Shown: in pieces, positions 22,508 to 34,663 of the stretch | Layout of the letters: each line of letters begins with the position of its first letter | How positions within the stretch are numbered: position 1 is the first letter of the stretch | Assembly: GCF_026151205.1 (NCBI RefSeq) | Contig: NC_087073.1 | Coordinates: 9,750,411-9,810,410 of the forward strand | Reading direction: 5' to 3' | DNA: 60,000 nucleotides | From: Bolinopsis microptera | Lineage: Eukaryota > Ctenophora > Tentaculata > Lobata > Bolinopsidae | The notes under the pieces: generated by a model | What the model was told of the DNA's origin: nothing | Database searches by the model: none | Seen by the model: only the letters and a program-made list of their open reading frames with translations | Position numbers and translations under genes: made by a program

Positions 22508-25500
22508 CTACATGTAAATCCTATGAAAGTCGCTGGCTCCGAAAGCAGCATTGCACTTGGGGCACTTGCGCTGGCGGGTGTCGTAACGCAGTTTCATGCA
22601 CTCGAAACAGAAGATGTGATAGCACTTGGTGAGAACAGCGTCCTTCTTGCGGACATTGCACACTGGACATGTTAACTTCTGTTTGTACATCCTCACTTCC
22701 TCCTCCAGCACCTGTTAACAGATAACGATTAGAAGACATAAGACTGGAATGTAATTACCAAACTGGTTTAAAGGGGAGGAGCAATTAACGAATATCCGAG
22801 AAAACACATAATATAAGAATTTATTAAGATTCTATAAAAGTCACCTCATCAATGGTAGTAGAGAGAGGATTATCCTTCTTATGTCGATCTAGTTTCCTCT
22901 TGTACGCCAACAGATCCTCCTCTTTCCTCTTTCCTTTGAAGAGCTCTGATTCTAACACAGCTGTCTTCTCAGCTATCTGCTTCCTTATCTCTGTCGCCTG
23001 AAGATAACATGTTAGAGGCCCAATGTTTACAGCAGAATTAATAGTATTACTTATACTGATATACTTAAATACGAAATGAGTCGGGATTTTAGAGTAAAAG
23101 TATCCACTCTCAGAATTTTCAAAAACTCAGATTAAAATGATTATTAAATTTGCAATCATCAAAACTAAGAAAGGGCCAGAACCTCAGAGTTCAAAGTGTC
23201 GTAAGAAGCTTTGAGTTCGTTGTAATTGAGACAGTGTTTGGAAGACTCTTTCTTGTGAAGGTCTATCGCTTGCTGTTTCAACTGTATCTCCTTCTCAAGC
23301 GTGCTTAAACTTCCCTGGTAAAGGTTTTCGTGTTAAGTTATTGGACATGGTTAGTAGCTAACAGATGTGTCAGTTGCTACTTGCTAACCATTATATGGGT
23401 GGTATACACTATACAAGCACATTATTTCATTTCATTTCATATGAATAACTAATAACAATATCGCTCGAATATAAAATATAATTGAGACTTAACCAATTAA
23501 CTATTAACAACCTTTTTTCTTGAGATCACGAAACTAAACATCGAAAACAGACTATTTAACGTGCAAACCTGAATCTGGCGTTCTCGTTCCTCGACCTTCC
23601 GCACCAGTGCCATCTGACTATCCTTCTGATTCTTGAGTTGGGTTGTGTACTCTCCCAGTAATTCCTTCTCTTCTCTCAAGAGTTTCAGTAACTCATCCGC
23701 CTGTAAGAATGTGATGGCTAACAGTTAATTTAGATAGTTAATTTAACAGTTAATTTAGATAGTTCAAAAATTAATGTGATCTGATAGTTAAGAGATGATT
23801 TTCTGATTGCATATATAAACCAACCTTGATTCTCTCAGACATGAGTTTAAAGTTAGCATCATCTTTCTCTTTGAGCTGCTGCTGGAGTCGCATGTTCTGC
23901 TCCTGAAGGTCCTCGAAAGCATTGCCCAGCAGTTCTACGTCCTCGCCTAGAGCTACACTCGTCGCTGACTTCTCCTGTAACCAATCATCATACAAATATC
24001 TGAAGTTTATAAACAGGGTGTTCTAGAATTAACTGCAAAAATGTTCGTCAACAAGTTGGATTTGAACACAAAGTTTTGAAGCTGAGCTAGGTAGTTTTAA
24101 AACATCATTTCTTGTAGTTAATAGTAATTCCCGAATTTAAAATACAATGACTGATATGAGCAAGATGAATTCTTAGTCTCAAGAAATTGTGCACGTGCAC
24201 AGTCGCGCCGCGCATTCATAGATCACAGACTATCTATACATCACATCTCCGCAAACAATCCTCGCGCGCGCGCAACTTTTTCGTTGCTTGGTAACGAACG
24301 GAAGCAAGCAAGCAAGGAACACGACATATATTTGACCCACCTACTGCAATCTCCAAAATCCACGTTTTTCTGCAAAAACCTCCATTCGTAACCTTTCACT
24401 ATTGCCTTTTTTCAAAAGGGTGAAAAGGAAAAAATAGTACAGTAGAATGTGGATCCATGGAAATGGACAAATCATTATCTACGTTACCTGAAGTTCCTCC
24501 TTGATCTGTTCATTGAGTTTCTTCTCAGCAGCAAGCTGTGCTGATATCTCATCGTCTGACAGACCAGCGGCTCTCTTCTGAGCAGTTTCCAGATCTTTCT
24601 CCTTCTTACGCAGATTCTGTGTTAGTTCTGATACCTCCTCCTGTAATCTCTTCTCACTCGCCAGCAACTCCACCTGATAAGAAGGATGTTGCATTTAAAT
24701 CTGTTGAACTTGCAAAAACACATCACTGCAGGGAACTAACAAAGGGATTTAACCAGCAATGTTATCCTCAAAGTTTAAAATTACAGTTCGGACTTTTGGT
24801 AAGTAATAAATTGTTACCTTTGAACGTGATTCTTTGACTGAGCCCTTGAACACATCGAGCAGCAACTTCAACTCCTTCTGATTCTCGTGACTTGTTTTCA
24901 GTTGTTTTTGGAGATCCTTGATGGTTGAGGTCAGCTCGTCGATACGCTTTTTGTTTTGCTCTTCCTTTTGTTTGTCCTCTGTTACTGCCAACTCTTTTAC
25001 AAGTTCCATCGCCTCTGTTCCTTCCAATTCCTAAATGATATAAATAAAAACTCGTATGGATATTAATGTTTCTGATTAAATAAAGAATTTATGTTACGGG
25101 AAAGTCGAGCTCTTGGATGCTTAATCATATCATAGATTTATAGAAATACAAACATTCGGTGCGAAATGGTCAGACTTCTTGTTTACTTTATAGAATAACA
25201 TATAACCGAAACAAGGTTGACATACATTCATGATAACTTAAATATCGAGTAAAAATAAAGGATAATTAATAAACTATAGAAAAAATGAGAGACTGCATGA
25301 AGCGAGGCAGTTAGCGAAAGAAACAGTAAAAAGGGCTAAAAATAGCTTATTATTCAGCACAACTCTTACACTCTGACAGAAAGTCTGAAGGTCTTCAGAG
25401 TGCTGCAAGGTGTAACAAATCAAGTCAACCCCAGCAACCATAGATACCGAAGCAAGAATCAAATAAATGATAACAAGTTACAATTTTAATTTTTCATATC

Positions 25501-28500
25501 ATTTAAGAATATGCAGACAGAAAGGTTTTAAGATCTCATGCAAATAAAAGAAAAGCTAGGTACAGTTTCGTGAAATTACCTGTTTATCCCTACACTTGGC
25601 TATCTGGACAGCTAACTCCGAAGTTCGTTTCTTGCTCCGTGTAACTTCGTTCTTTAACAGGGTGTTGTGCGCTTGTAGACTCTGGATCATGTTCCTCATT
25701 TCCTTGTTACTTGGACCTGACCATTTCAAACTGTTATACACCTTTACGAAGAAATATACTACCCCTACTTTGTGCGAAAGGAAAAGTAAAACAGGCCGAG
25801 CACGTTTTATGAATTCTCCGGGGACGGGAATCGGATGCAAATATTTCTTAATGATCAGTGTACTATCGATAGGGCAGTTTTCTGTACCTGAGAAGCAACT
25901 GGGCGAACAATAATGACCAGATGATCCATCATTTAACATTATTGGTGAAAACTGAACAGGTTATCTTAAGTTTGAAGGTGAACTAACTTAACAAACTGAC
26001 CAGTTTGTTCATTAGCAGCAAGGTATCGCTGGAACTTAAAGTGGAGCACTTGATAATCTTTCTTTATGTTAGCTAATGCTTCTTCTTTTGCTACAACTTC
26101 CTGCTTCATTTTCTTCTGAGCAGCATCTTCCTCGACCTGAAGTTATTTGTATACTTTTTGGATTTTTTAACGTTTGAAAGTACAATCATCGATTATATAT
26201 TTAACAAAGACACAATTATATTGTTATGATATATGTGCACATGATAAATGAACAAATAAATGCCCATACCTCAATTTGTTCAAGTTGAAGTAGATGCTGT
26301 TGACAGCGCTGAGCTAAAAGGTGTTTTGTCTCCTCTAGCTGCTGCTTTACTTGCTCATTTTCGTTGTAAAGCAAGGTAAACTGTGCTTGTAACGATTTAA
26401 AGTTGTTTTGTAGAGAAGTGTCTGATGCACTTTTTCCAATTCTTTGTTCTAGTTTCATCAGCTCAAGTTCCTGAGTTAATAATAAGTTAAATCACGTGAT
26501 GTGTTCACTGTTCTTACTGCTTCATAACTGCTTATAATATTGTAATAATATCATGACGTTCACTGTCATGCTATAATATGCTGCATATTAACCAAACTCT
26601 TCTTATAGCATGTCACTTTATCCAAGGTTAGTCAGTAGCTAACTTAATAGTTAATACCGTGTACAAATAACAGGAGGTGACCGGGACATGATTTCAGGCC
26701 TGACCGGGACCGGGACCGGGACCGGGACCAGGATACAAAATGTGACTTGACCGGGACCGGGACCGGGACCGGGATCATAAATCACTAAAATCAGCATTTG
26801 ACCGGGACCGGGATGAAAAATGTGACTTGACCGGGACCGGGACCGGGACCGGGATAGCTCAAAATTGCCAATCCCGGTACCGGGATTCCCGGTACCGGTT
26901 ATTCCGGTCGATTACTGGTTAATTCATGATCATAATTTATTACTCAAACTTGTTTAGCAATTTTAAACATTGTTTTATTTGGCTCAGAGGATGTTTAAAG
27001 ATGAAATTCACAATGAATGAAAGGAAAAACTTAAAATCACAGTGAATGAAATTATGTAAAAGATCCCGGTCAAAATCCCGGCAAATTTGAGTGATTGACC
27101 GGGACCGGGACCGGGACCAAGACCAAGAATCCTGAATTAACCGGGACCAGGACCGGGACCGGGATCATAAATCAGCATTTGACCGGGACCGGGATAGCTC
27201 AAAATTGCCAATCCCGGTACCGGGATTCCCGGAACCGGGAATCCCGGTCACCTCCTGACAAATAAGTTGCAGTCATAAAACCTGTTGCTACAAGCTCAAG
27301 AAGAGTATGATATATGCTAACGGGTCTTAGAAAAACAAATCTCACAATAAGTCCCCACATGAATTAAAGATCAGAATACCGAAATAATATTAGTATCTGC
27401 AGTTGTTAAACTGTTATCACCCACCTTCACAACATGCTCAAATCTAGCTTGTAACTCCTGCAACTCCTTGAGCCTCTCATCAGCTAGTAGTTGCAGTTCT
27501 GAAGAATTTCCGGCATCCTCCTCCTCCTCCTTAGTTTCCCCAGCAGGCGCAGCGCTGTTACAAGTTATCGTGTGCGCAAGTTGCTGTTGCTGTTTTATTA
27601 GATCTGATAGTCGGCGTTTGTGTCGTTCTACTTGTTCCCTGGCTTTTTCGTTCTCGTATGACAACCTGAGAATAAATCATGTTAGCTGAATTAATGTTTT
27701 AATATTAACCAACCTGGTAATTTGATCGTTTATTAATAGACAACTAAATTTGTTTTAACCATTGCCAAATCACCTTGAAACTTGATCATGAAGATCTCTG
27801 ATCTTGTTGTCTTTCATTCGAAGAGTATCCTCAAAATTTGAAACTTTATGTGAAGCAGTCCTTTCTTTCTCTGTTATCTCGAGAAACTTGTTTTGTAATC
27901 TCTCGATTTCTTGTCTCATCTGACCATTTTCTTCCTTAACTATCTCCTCCAAATCACAGTCAGCAGAACCAAACAACTCTCCATTTGCTCTCCAAATCTG
28001 CCTTGATTGTTCAATGAGCTCTAGAAGTTTGGAGATGATGGAGTTTGTGAATTGCTGTTTCTCAGCTAACCCCTTTTCAAGTCCTTCCCCAGTGTCATCA
28101 GCACCTAAACGTTCTAAAAACATTGCCACTCCTTCTGAGTAAGCTGAAATACATTACAAATTATCTAAAAGATTGAAAATTGAGTACACAATTGAGTGCA
28201 CAATTAATTAATTCCAAATTAATTAAATTCCAAAAAGTCTCGTTAAAACTATGAGAAGTTGAGTAGCATCACAAAAATTGAGTAGAGGTCTGAATACTAG
28301 AATCAGTGAATCTAGGCTTACCGTCATCTTTTTCTGGAGGATTATCATCAAATTGTGACAGTAAATTCAGGACATCATTTTCCAACTGACAATAAGATAG
28401 GATTTAAATTTAAAACAAAAATTAAAAACTTGTTTAAAAATAGCTTTGAATATGATCATAAGGACACGTTTTTTTTGAAAAAGTGAAAATGACTTTGAGT

Positions 28501-31500
28501 GCCATGACACTTTTGACAATGAAAGTAAAATGACTAGTAACTAGAAAGTGTTGCACAGAAATGCCTTCAATCTTAACTGCCCCTGTAAGGAAAATCCATT
28601 ATATTAGTTAGTTAATATGTCATAATATAGTACCAAGGTAGTGCCAGTTTTCAGCATTTTGGACTATAATGTTTAAAACGCCCGTAAAAAACTGAATTTT
28701 GCGACTTTTCTGTTCAAAATTCAGATTATGTCTCAGAATTATTCAAAGAATATTTGGATTGGGGTAGGAATACTTGAACTGTGCTCAAAATAAGCAAAAA
28801 GTCATTTGTTTGGTAAAATTTCTAGTTTGGTTGAAGGGGTTGTACAAGGCCCATACTTTCGATCAGCTTGTGAATGAACTGTAACAACTTTCAAGAAACG
28901 TTGGTCTGTAATAATGTAACCTAGGAAAAACCTATTGTGTGCCTGTATTCAGTAAAAATTCACTCACAAAATTACAATTGAGTTTTTTTACATTGCAGTA
29001 GCTAGACAGCAACAAATTAGAACGTTTTTCAATCATACTGTCGAGATTAAGTCTGCTCAACAGCATTCTGTTCGAAAATCAACTTAAGAGTGTGTCAGTT
29101 TTCAGTAAAAAGTCATTTTTAGGTCAAATTCATCACGATTAAAAATTCGAAAGAAATGACTCTTTGCTGAATATTGGCACTATACAATTGATGTCTGACA
29201 GCATAAGCAGGTTCATCAAGATGATTCTTTACAAAATCTAACGATATTGTGTGTTCTAATTCAGCAAAAAGTCATTTTATAAATAATATTTTTAGCTTAA
29301 AATCTTCATAGAAATGACTTTTTGCTGATTATTGGCACGATAAAGTAGATTTCTGACAACAATATCATGTTCATCATGGAAATTTGGGACATACTATTGA
29401 TGTTTGAAGTTCATTGTGCCAGTTTTAAGTTAGTTATAGCAGGTTATCACAACACTGCTTACAAAGCACAAATTTTATGTGATTTACCATTGGTATATGC
29501 CTAGAAAAAGAAGTCATTTTAAGCTGAATAATGGCACACAGTGCAACAAAATTGTGCCACATTAAACAAAAAAGGCACACCACTCCCTCAAACAATATTC
29601 TGAACTAAAAGGAGTGCCATTTAGCAGTAAGAATGACTATTTCTGTCAAATAAGTCACTTTTTACTGATTTTCAGGACACATTTGTTGTTTAAGGGGGCC
29701 GGGGGGGGTCTTCATCAAAATTCTCTCGAAATTGACTTTATGGTTGTTTCTGGTAGAAGGGAGTGATATCTACCAGCTGCTTTTGGTCCCATGGAAAAAT
29801 ATTGTTCCTAGCCGAAATTATCGCCGGTCTAAGGTCAGCGCTTATGTGTAATTGTATTGCGCGAGCGATTTTCAATCGCAAATTCTGAAAATCGAGTCTA
29901 AAAATCTATCTTCTCCTACATTTTTTGAGAAATCACCCTGAAACTTTCAGGATATGTTCTAGGGACCATTTAGAAGAGATCGTTCAAGCCAAAATTTTGA
30001 GATAGGCCTTTAAAAAATTTTTATTAAATTTTGAAAATCTTGGACCTGAAAAAATCGTAAAAAAACGAGGTCCAAGATTTTCAAAATTTAATAAAAAATT
30101 TTTAAAGGCCTATCTCAAAATTTTGGCTTGAACGATCTCTTCTGAATGGTCCCTAGAACATATCCTGAAAGTTTCAGGGTGATTGCTCAAAAAATGTAGG
30201 AGAAGATAGATTTTTAGACTCGATTTTCAGAATTTGCGATTGAAAATCGCTCGCGCAATACAATTACACATAAGCGCTGACCTTAGACCGGCGATAATTT
30301 CGGCTAGGAACAATATTTTTCCATGTGACCAAAAGCAGCTGGTAGATATCACTCCGTTCTACCAGAAACAACTATAAAGTCAATTTCGAGAGAATTTTGA
30401 TGAAGACCCCCCCCGGCCCCCTTAAATTTTCAGGATATACCTAAAATAAGATTCGTATCTGCAACATAAACAATTTGGTGGTTTGAGATAATTAATAATG
30501 CTGATATTGACTTACAATAGTTGGTAATTCCCACGCTGGCTGCAGCAGTCACTACAGCTGATTAGTGGCACTCTAATATTATTATCTGTTTTTGACCCCT
30601 TTATGAACACATTACTTTTCGAAATAGATGCTTAAACTAACACTTGTACACCCATGGATCAAGAAATAGACAATTTTTGTCTTTTTACATCATTTATCTA
30701 TATGACTGATATGCTGAATTTGGGCACTCGGGACATAATTGAGTGTAAGCAGTACAGAGTTCAAGCCGTCTTTTAACTGATTAATGGCACCTTCAATCTA
30801 AAAGTCAATAAGGTGACTGAAAAAGAGAACTGAAATTTCGATACTTATTTCATCAATTAAAAAAAGATAAATTTCAAGCTGATACATGTGTGACTTTTTG
30901 CTGATGGCTCGCACATAGACATGTAAGAATAAGTTTAAAGACACAACCAAACATTATCTTATCCAGAAAATAGCACAGTCACGCCTTGATCTTTTTAATA
31001 TTTTGACAAGAACCATCAATAGAGCAGTCGTATTCAGATATAAAAATGACTTTTTGCTGGATTCTGTCACTTACTGGAATTGCTAATAATGACTAAAATG
31101 CTGAAAACAGTTACTCGCTCCAATCTACTAGTGTTATGTGAACAATATTTGAGCAAAATATGGCGAAATCAATGGAATTAGGTAATTGGAGGTTAAAATG
31201 GTTTGCTGAAAAAAACGTGTCCATAATGTTAAATTTTGATTCTCACGATTTTATCAACAATGTCAATATGCCAGACTTACCCTCTCCCAAAATCTTCCAA
31301 CTGTGCTTATTGTAGAATCATGCATTTCTTTCGCTTTTTCAAGGTTTACATTCTTTGATTTTAGGTCCTTCACTTCAGATCTCAGCCACTCCAACTTCAT
31401 TGATAAGTTCTTGTTCTGCACCAAAAGAACCTTTGCATCCAATTCTTCCTGCAATGGGAATAAAATGATAATCATATGTTTATAAGTGTAAAACACTATT

Positions 31501-31914
31501 AGCATATAATTATGTCTGTACCAGATACTCAGTAATTTTCAAACAAGCAACCACCGCTTTATGTCATGTTAGCATCCATTTGGCCAAATCTGCAATTGAA
31601 ATAGTGTGTATAATTTATCCCTTGCTGCACACTCTTTAACAGCTAGCAGCAAATACCAACAACTAGTTGTCCAGATCTGCCCCTCAACAATTGAAATAGT
31701 ACAAGTGTATAATTTATCCCTTGCTGCACACTCTTTGACAGCTAGCAGCAAATACCAATACATACAAATACCAATACAACAACTAGTAGCTGAAATAATA
31801 TAAAATGTGACTTCTTACCTGATTGGAGACAAGGCCAATTGCATAGAATGAACATTCTGTTGCTGGTCTTTTTGCTACTGTTGAGGCTGCAAATTCAGGT
31901 CCTCGCTTGGACAT
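22508..31914 (-). CDS. E3 ubiquitin-protein ligase Bre1 (RNF20/RNF40 orthologue)
   Basis: Bre1 monoubiquitinates histone H2B at its C-terminal lysine in the nucleus, working with Rad6/UBE2A/B, and promotes transcription elongation and H3K4/K79 methylation. Fifteen exons on the minus strand: 31914-31819, 31448-31281, 28385-28322, 28143-27774, 27665-27425, 26470-26270, 26136-26001, 25716-25580, 25030-24818, 24673-24488, 23974-23825, 23700-23569, 23314-23183, 22997-22845 and 22711-22508. They sum to about 860 residues in phase (human about 975). The start is [20 protein letters not shown]. The middle is coiled coil, including [15 protein letters not shown]-like [17 protein letters not shown]. 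The C-terminal C3HC4 RING reads [20 protein letters not shown], then [20 protein letters not shown] and [15 protein letters not shown], with all zinc ligands present. Vertebrates have two paralogues and this gene is equally close to both, so no vertebrate symbol is given. Confidence 0.95.
26663..27265. mobile_element. hAT-type non-autonomous element with internal GACCGG minisatellite (Bre1 intron)
   Basis: The 587 bp element (26671-27257) begins CAGGAGGTGACCGGGA and ends TCCCGGTCACCTCCTG, perfect 16 bp terminal inverted repeats. It is flanked by identical 8 bp duplications ACAAATAA (26663-26670, 27258-27265), the hAT hallmark. The interior is several blocks of GACCGG repeats alternating with AT-rich spacers, plus opposite-orientation TCCCGGTACCGGGATT blocks near the middle and right end. 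No coding capacity is visible. Confidence 0.9.
28458..31226. mobile_element. 2.76 kb element with degenerate motif array (Bre1 intron)
   Basis: GGACACGTTTTTTT at 28462 is matched by AAAAAAACGTGTCC ending at 31222. ATAA lies immediately outside both ends. The interior holds at least ten degenerate copies, in both orientations, of a motif approximating AAATGACTTTTTGCTG plus a short spacer plus TTGGCAC. Examples are near 29152, 29258, 29308, 29500, 29650, 30890 and 31040. A TTAA palindrome (29694-30421) is inserted within. No transposase is visible. It fills most of the second Bre1 intron. Confidence 0.6.
29690..30425. mobile_element. Palindromic TTAA element, copy 1
   Basis: TTAA flanks a 728 bp sequence that starts GGGGGCCGGGGGGGGTCTTC and ends in its reverse complement. 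The two halves are near-perfect complements meeting at about 30058, leaving a loop of only about 20 bases. TTAA flanks suggest piggyBac-like transposition of a foldback element. There is no coding potential. Copy 2 is at 53314-54039. Confidence 0.88.
31590..31760. repeat. Tandem doublet, about 96 bp period (Bre1 intron 1)
   Basis: TATAATTTATCCCTTGCTGC followed by ACACTCTTT occurs twice, at about 31609 and 31709, each continuing CAGCTAGCAGCAAATACCAA. It lies in the first Bre1 intron. Frames read across it are fortuitous. Confidence 0.8.
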
Positions 31915-32504
31915 TCCTAGACAAAAATATAATAATAATATAATGGAAAGCAAACTTTCCTTTCCTTTCCTAAATACTCATACATAAAGTGATATTGTAG
32001 TGGGATTCATTTGTATTTTTTCTTGATTGAAGCTAAGCCTGATCTGTATTATTGGATTTGATTTGATTTGGACTGTAAGAAATTCAAATTTGGTAAAACA
32101 CATGCAAAAAAGTAACAAAATAACTACACGTTAGTCTGTATTAAACTTCCCGGCTACAATTCCTATTTTCTAGCCTAACATGAAGGATTCCTACTAGGTT
32201 CACAAGATGGGTCACACAAGATAAACAAAATTTAAGGATAATCTGTACGGAACTTCACAGCTACAATTCCTTTGTTTTTTCTAGCCTTGCACAATTTTAG
32301 GTTGGTCTGTACGGTACTTCCCGGACATGGATACTATTCTTTGTTTCCGTAGCCTTCCATGAAGGATATCTACTAGGTTAAAAAGATAGGGCACACAACT
32401 GTCACTACAGTGATAGAGTTGTGATTAAAACTTCGTGACTAAGAATAAACTACTCTACTCCTCGACTTAAGTGTTGTATCACAATAAACCTTTCATTGAT
32501 CTTT
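31915..32504. repeat. Bre1 upstream region with three diverged repeats
   Basis: This is the promoter side of Bre1. Three loosely similar units of about 90-100 bp share GTCTGTA...AACTTCCCGG-like and CTACAATTCCT...TCTAGCCT blocks at about 32130, 32245 and 32310. Two of them continue into GAAGGAT...CTACTAGGTT. No gene is recognised. Confidence 0.45.
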
Positions 32505-32510
32505 TTATAT

Positions 32511-32611
32511 TGGATGTGTCGTATCATCTGGCTGTGATGTCGATAACGAGGAGGAGCACATCACACAAGTGAGAAGACCTAGATTACTGGGTGTGAATAT
32601 CGGACAAAAAG
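32511..32611 (+). other. Exon-like fragment, unidentified
   Basis: This short open stretch encodes GCVVSSGCDVDNEEEHITQV and RRPRLLGVNIGQKG. It ends at a good donor (AAAAG|GTAAGT), followed by a 21 G run. No partner exons or family are recognised, so it may be a stranded exon of a decayed gene or chance. Confidence 0.2.
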
Positions 32612-32808
32612 GTAAGTCATCAGCTAATATGTTATATGAGAAAAAGGGGGGGGGGGGGGGGGGGGGCAACCCATGTAGCTGAAACACCTCTCAGCAAGTA
32701 GACCAAAGTGGCTCTTGCTTGTGAACTGTGCATCAACTACCCGCCGAAGCAAAAATTTACATTAACTAATCTAGGAGACCTCAAAGCTTGTCTTCTGAGG
32801 GATTACGT

Positions 32809-33006
32809 TTAAGGAAACGTTTTGCAGTTCAAGATGCTGGGCCGTTGATCTTCCTCTGATCCCCTCAGTGCAATGAGTGTACTTCTTAACAGATCAAATC
32901 TGAACCGTGTTCTGATGTGATTTTTGACTTGGCTCTTGGCTTTTTTTTTGTGGTCAGCCATCATCTCAGAGACACGATCTACAAACACAGTGCAGAGCAG
33001 ACCCAT
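32809..33006 (-). other. Unidentified open frame, possible mobile-element tail
   Basis: The 65-codon frame contains VKNHIRTRFRFDLLRSTLIA and LRGSEED, a composition reminiscent of tails found in invertebrate mobile-element proteins, but I cannot name the family. There is no supporting gene structure around it. Confidence 0.2.
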
Positions 33007-33336
33007 ACCTCCGGAGGTTGTGAAGACTAGACATTATATGAGTGATTAAATATGAACAAGACTTCGCTTCTTTCTACTTTAGAGTGTTCTCAATGTCGTT
33101 CAAAGTGTACATTTTGTTCTCCTTAATGAAATTATCTAGAAAACGAGACATGAGGTTTAAAAATTAATACAGATGGATGATCGGGTAACTATATTTGTGG
33201 TAACATCCCAACAACAACTGTTCAATCAAGTAGCGCTCGATTTTGAAATAATTTTCAATAAGCGCCGCGCACATGCGTTTACTTAAAATCTACTAAATAA
33301 TCATTTGCATTTTATTTGTTATTTTATATTTAATAC

Positions 33337-33690
33337 GGCCAGGTAGCGCAGTTGGTTAGAACGCCTGTCGCAATCGTTAGGTTGCGAGTTCGAAACCCAC
33401 TGACTGCCTGGTCGTGGGGTGAGCGTCGTCGACGTTCAGCTAAGGATCATAAGTGGTCTATGCAGCCCCCCGGTCTACTCAGCCGAATACTCGAGAAATC
33501 GGGTGTGAGGGTTAAATGAGGAGCTGCACATTGCAGCAAAGTCTCGGACGAATAAAGTATGGTACACACTACCTTAACCGTCACTGGCCAAAAAGATCCT
33601 TCGGCTTCCTGTAATTGGCTGGTTGCACTTGTGTAACATTGTGGCTGTTGGAATACACCGAAGTAAAATAAGTGTCTTGATAAAAAAAAT
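33337..33690 (+). mobile_element. tRNA-derived SINE
   Basis: The first 77 bases form a degenerate tRNA. GGCCAGG pairs with CCTGGTC as a seven-base acceptor stem, TAGCGCAGTTGGTTAGAACG is an A-box-like D arm, and GAGTTCGAAACCC is a B-box-like T arm. The anticodon arm is poorly paired. A tRNA-unrelated body follows to about 33690, ending in an A-run and ATTATCAAT repeats. This is the architecture of a tRNA-headed SINE. No clear target duplication is seen. Confidence 0.75.
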
Positions 33691-33834
33691 ATTATCAATA
33701 TTATCAATGAAAGGGTTAAAAACGCATATCATCACACATCAACTAGAACTAACTTTTTTTCACTTATGGGCTTGCCACGCAAATATAATAGTATAAGTGT
33801 TTCCCGAAAACACTTCTTAGCAAATAACTATTTA

Positions 33835-33965
33835 ATTGACGGATGTTACTCGTCTAAATTTCTTCGAAATAGCGCGCGCCGCTTCCTTCGTGGCAAAAAC
33901 TATGAAATAGCTTGCGCCGGGCCAAAGCATTAACAATGGTCAAAAATAACTACAAAAGTAAACAT
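33835..33965 (-). repeat. Interspersed repeat B, copy 2
   Basis: This is the reverse-complement counterpart of the repeat at 337-495. It starts GACGGATGTTACTCGTCTAA and ends CATTAACAATGGTCA. It lacks the 27 bp tandem doublet of the other copy. Confidence 0.6.
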
Positions 33966-34420
33966 TCATATTGCAATGTAAAACAAAATTAGAAACTGAA
34001 ATTATTTATTTTTCTATGTTTAATGGTTAAATTTCACCTATTCACATTCGATACGTACTATACACTTATTTTTGAGGCTTGGCTAAATGTTAATTGCGCG
34101 GCGTACATGTACATCTGGAAATATAGGAAAAAATCGAGCGCTACCATTAAAATTCCTATAAACCCTTTATCCTGTGACTAAACATGCGTTAAACTTTTTT
34201 ATGGTTCATTCGTCTAACTTCAAAATGGCCCAATTTCATTAATATGTAATACCATCAAGTACGATCTTATTATTTGGACAAGTTGTTGTCACTATATGAT
34301 TGTTATACTACATAATTGCAACATACTGAGAGAGTGCTTCCAAAGTAAAAATGTTTACTATCGCCACGACTGGATTAAATAGCATGTTATCAACCTACCA
34401 CACTGCTAGTTCTCTTGCCC

Positions 34421-34449
34421 TTATATATATATATATATATATATATATT
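34421..34449. repeat. (TA)n microsatellite
   Basis: An uninterrupted alternating AT run of about 28 bases. Confidence 0.9.
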
Positions 34450-34663
34450 AATATAATTACGTTCCTAATACTGCCGTATCTAGAGTCTAGACTAGTGTAT
34501 ATATGAAACCTTTACTAGGTTGCCGTTTGGTGTGAGCATTAGCGAACAGCACACTCAACGCTTTGCCCCATCAAACTATATCTAAATTATTTAGAGATTG
34601 AAAACCATGATACTACTACTACATGATACTCAAGCATCAATTTAGGAATCCATTTAGACAGGG

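Noticed and set aside
33337-33413. Functional tRNA gene
   Set aside because: The D and anticodon stems have mismatches, no normal anticodon loop is visible and a SINE body follows. It is a SINE head.
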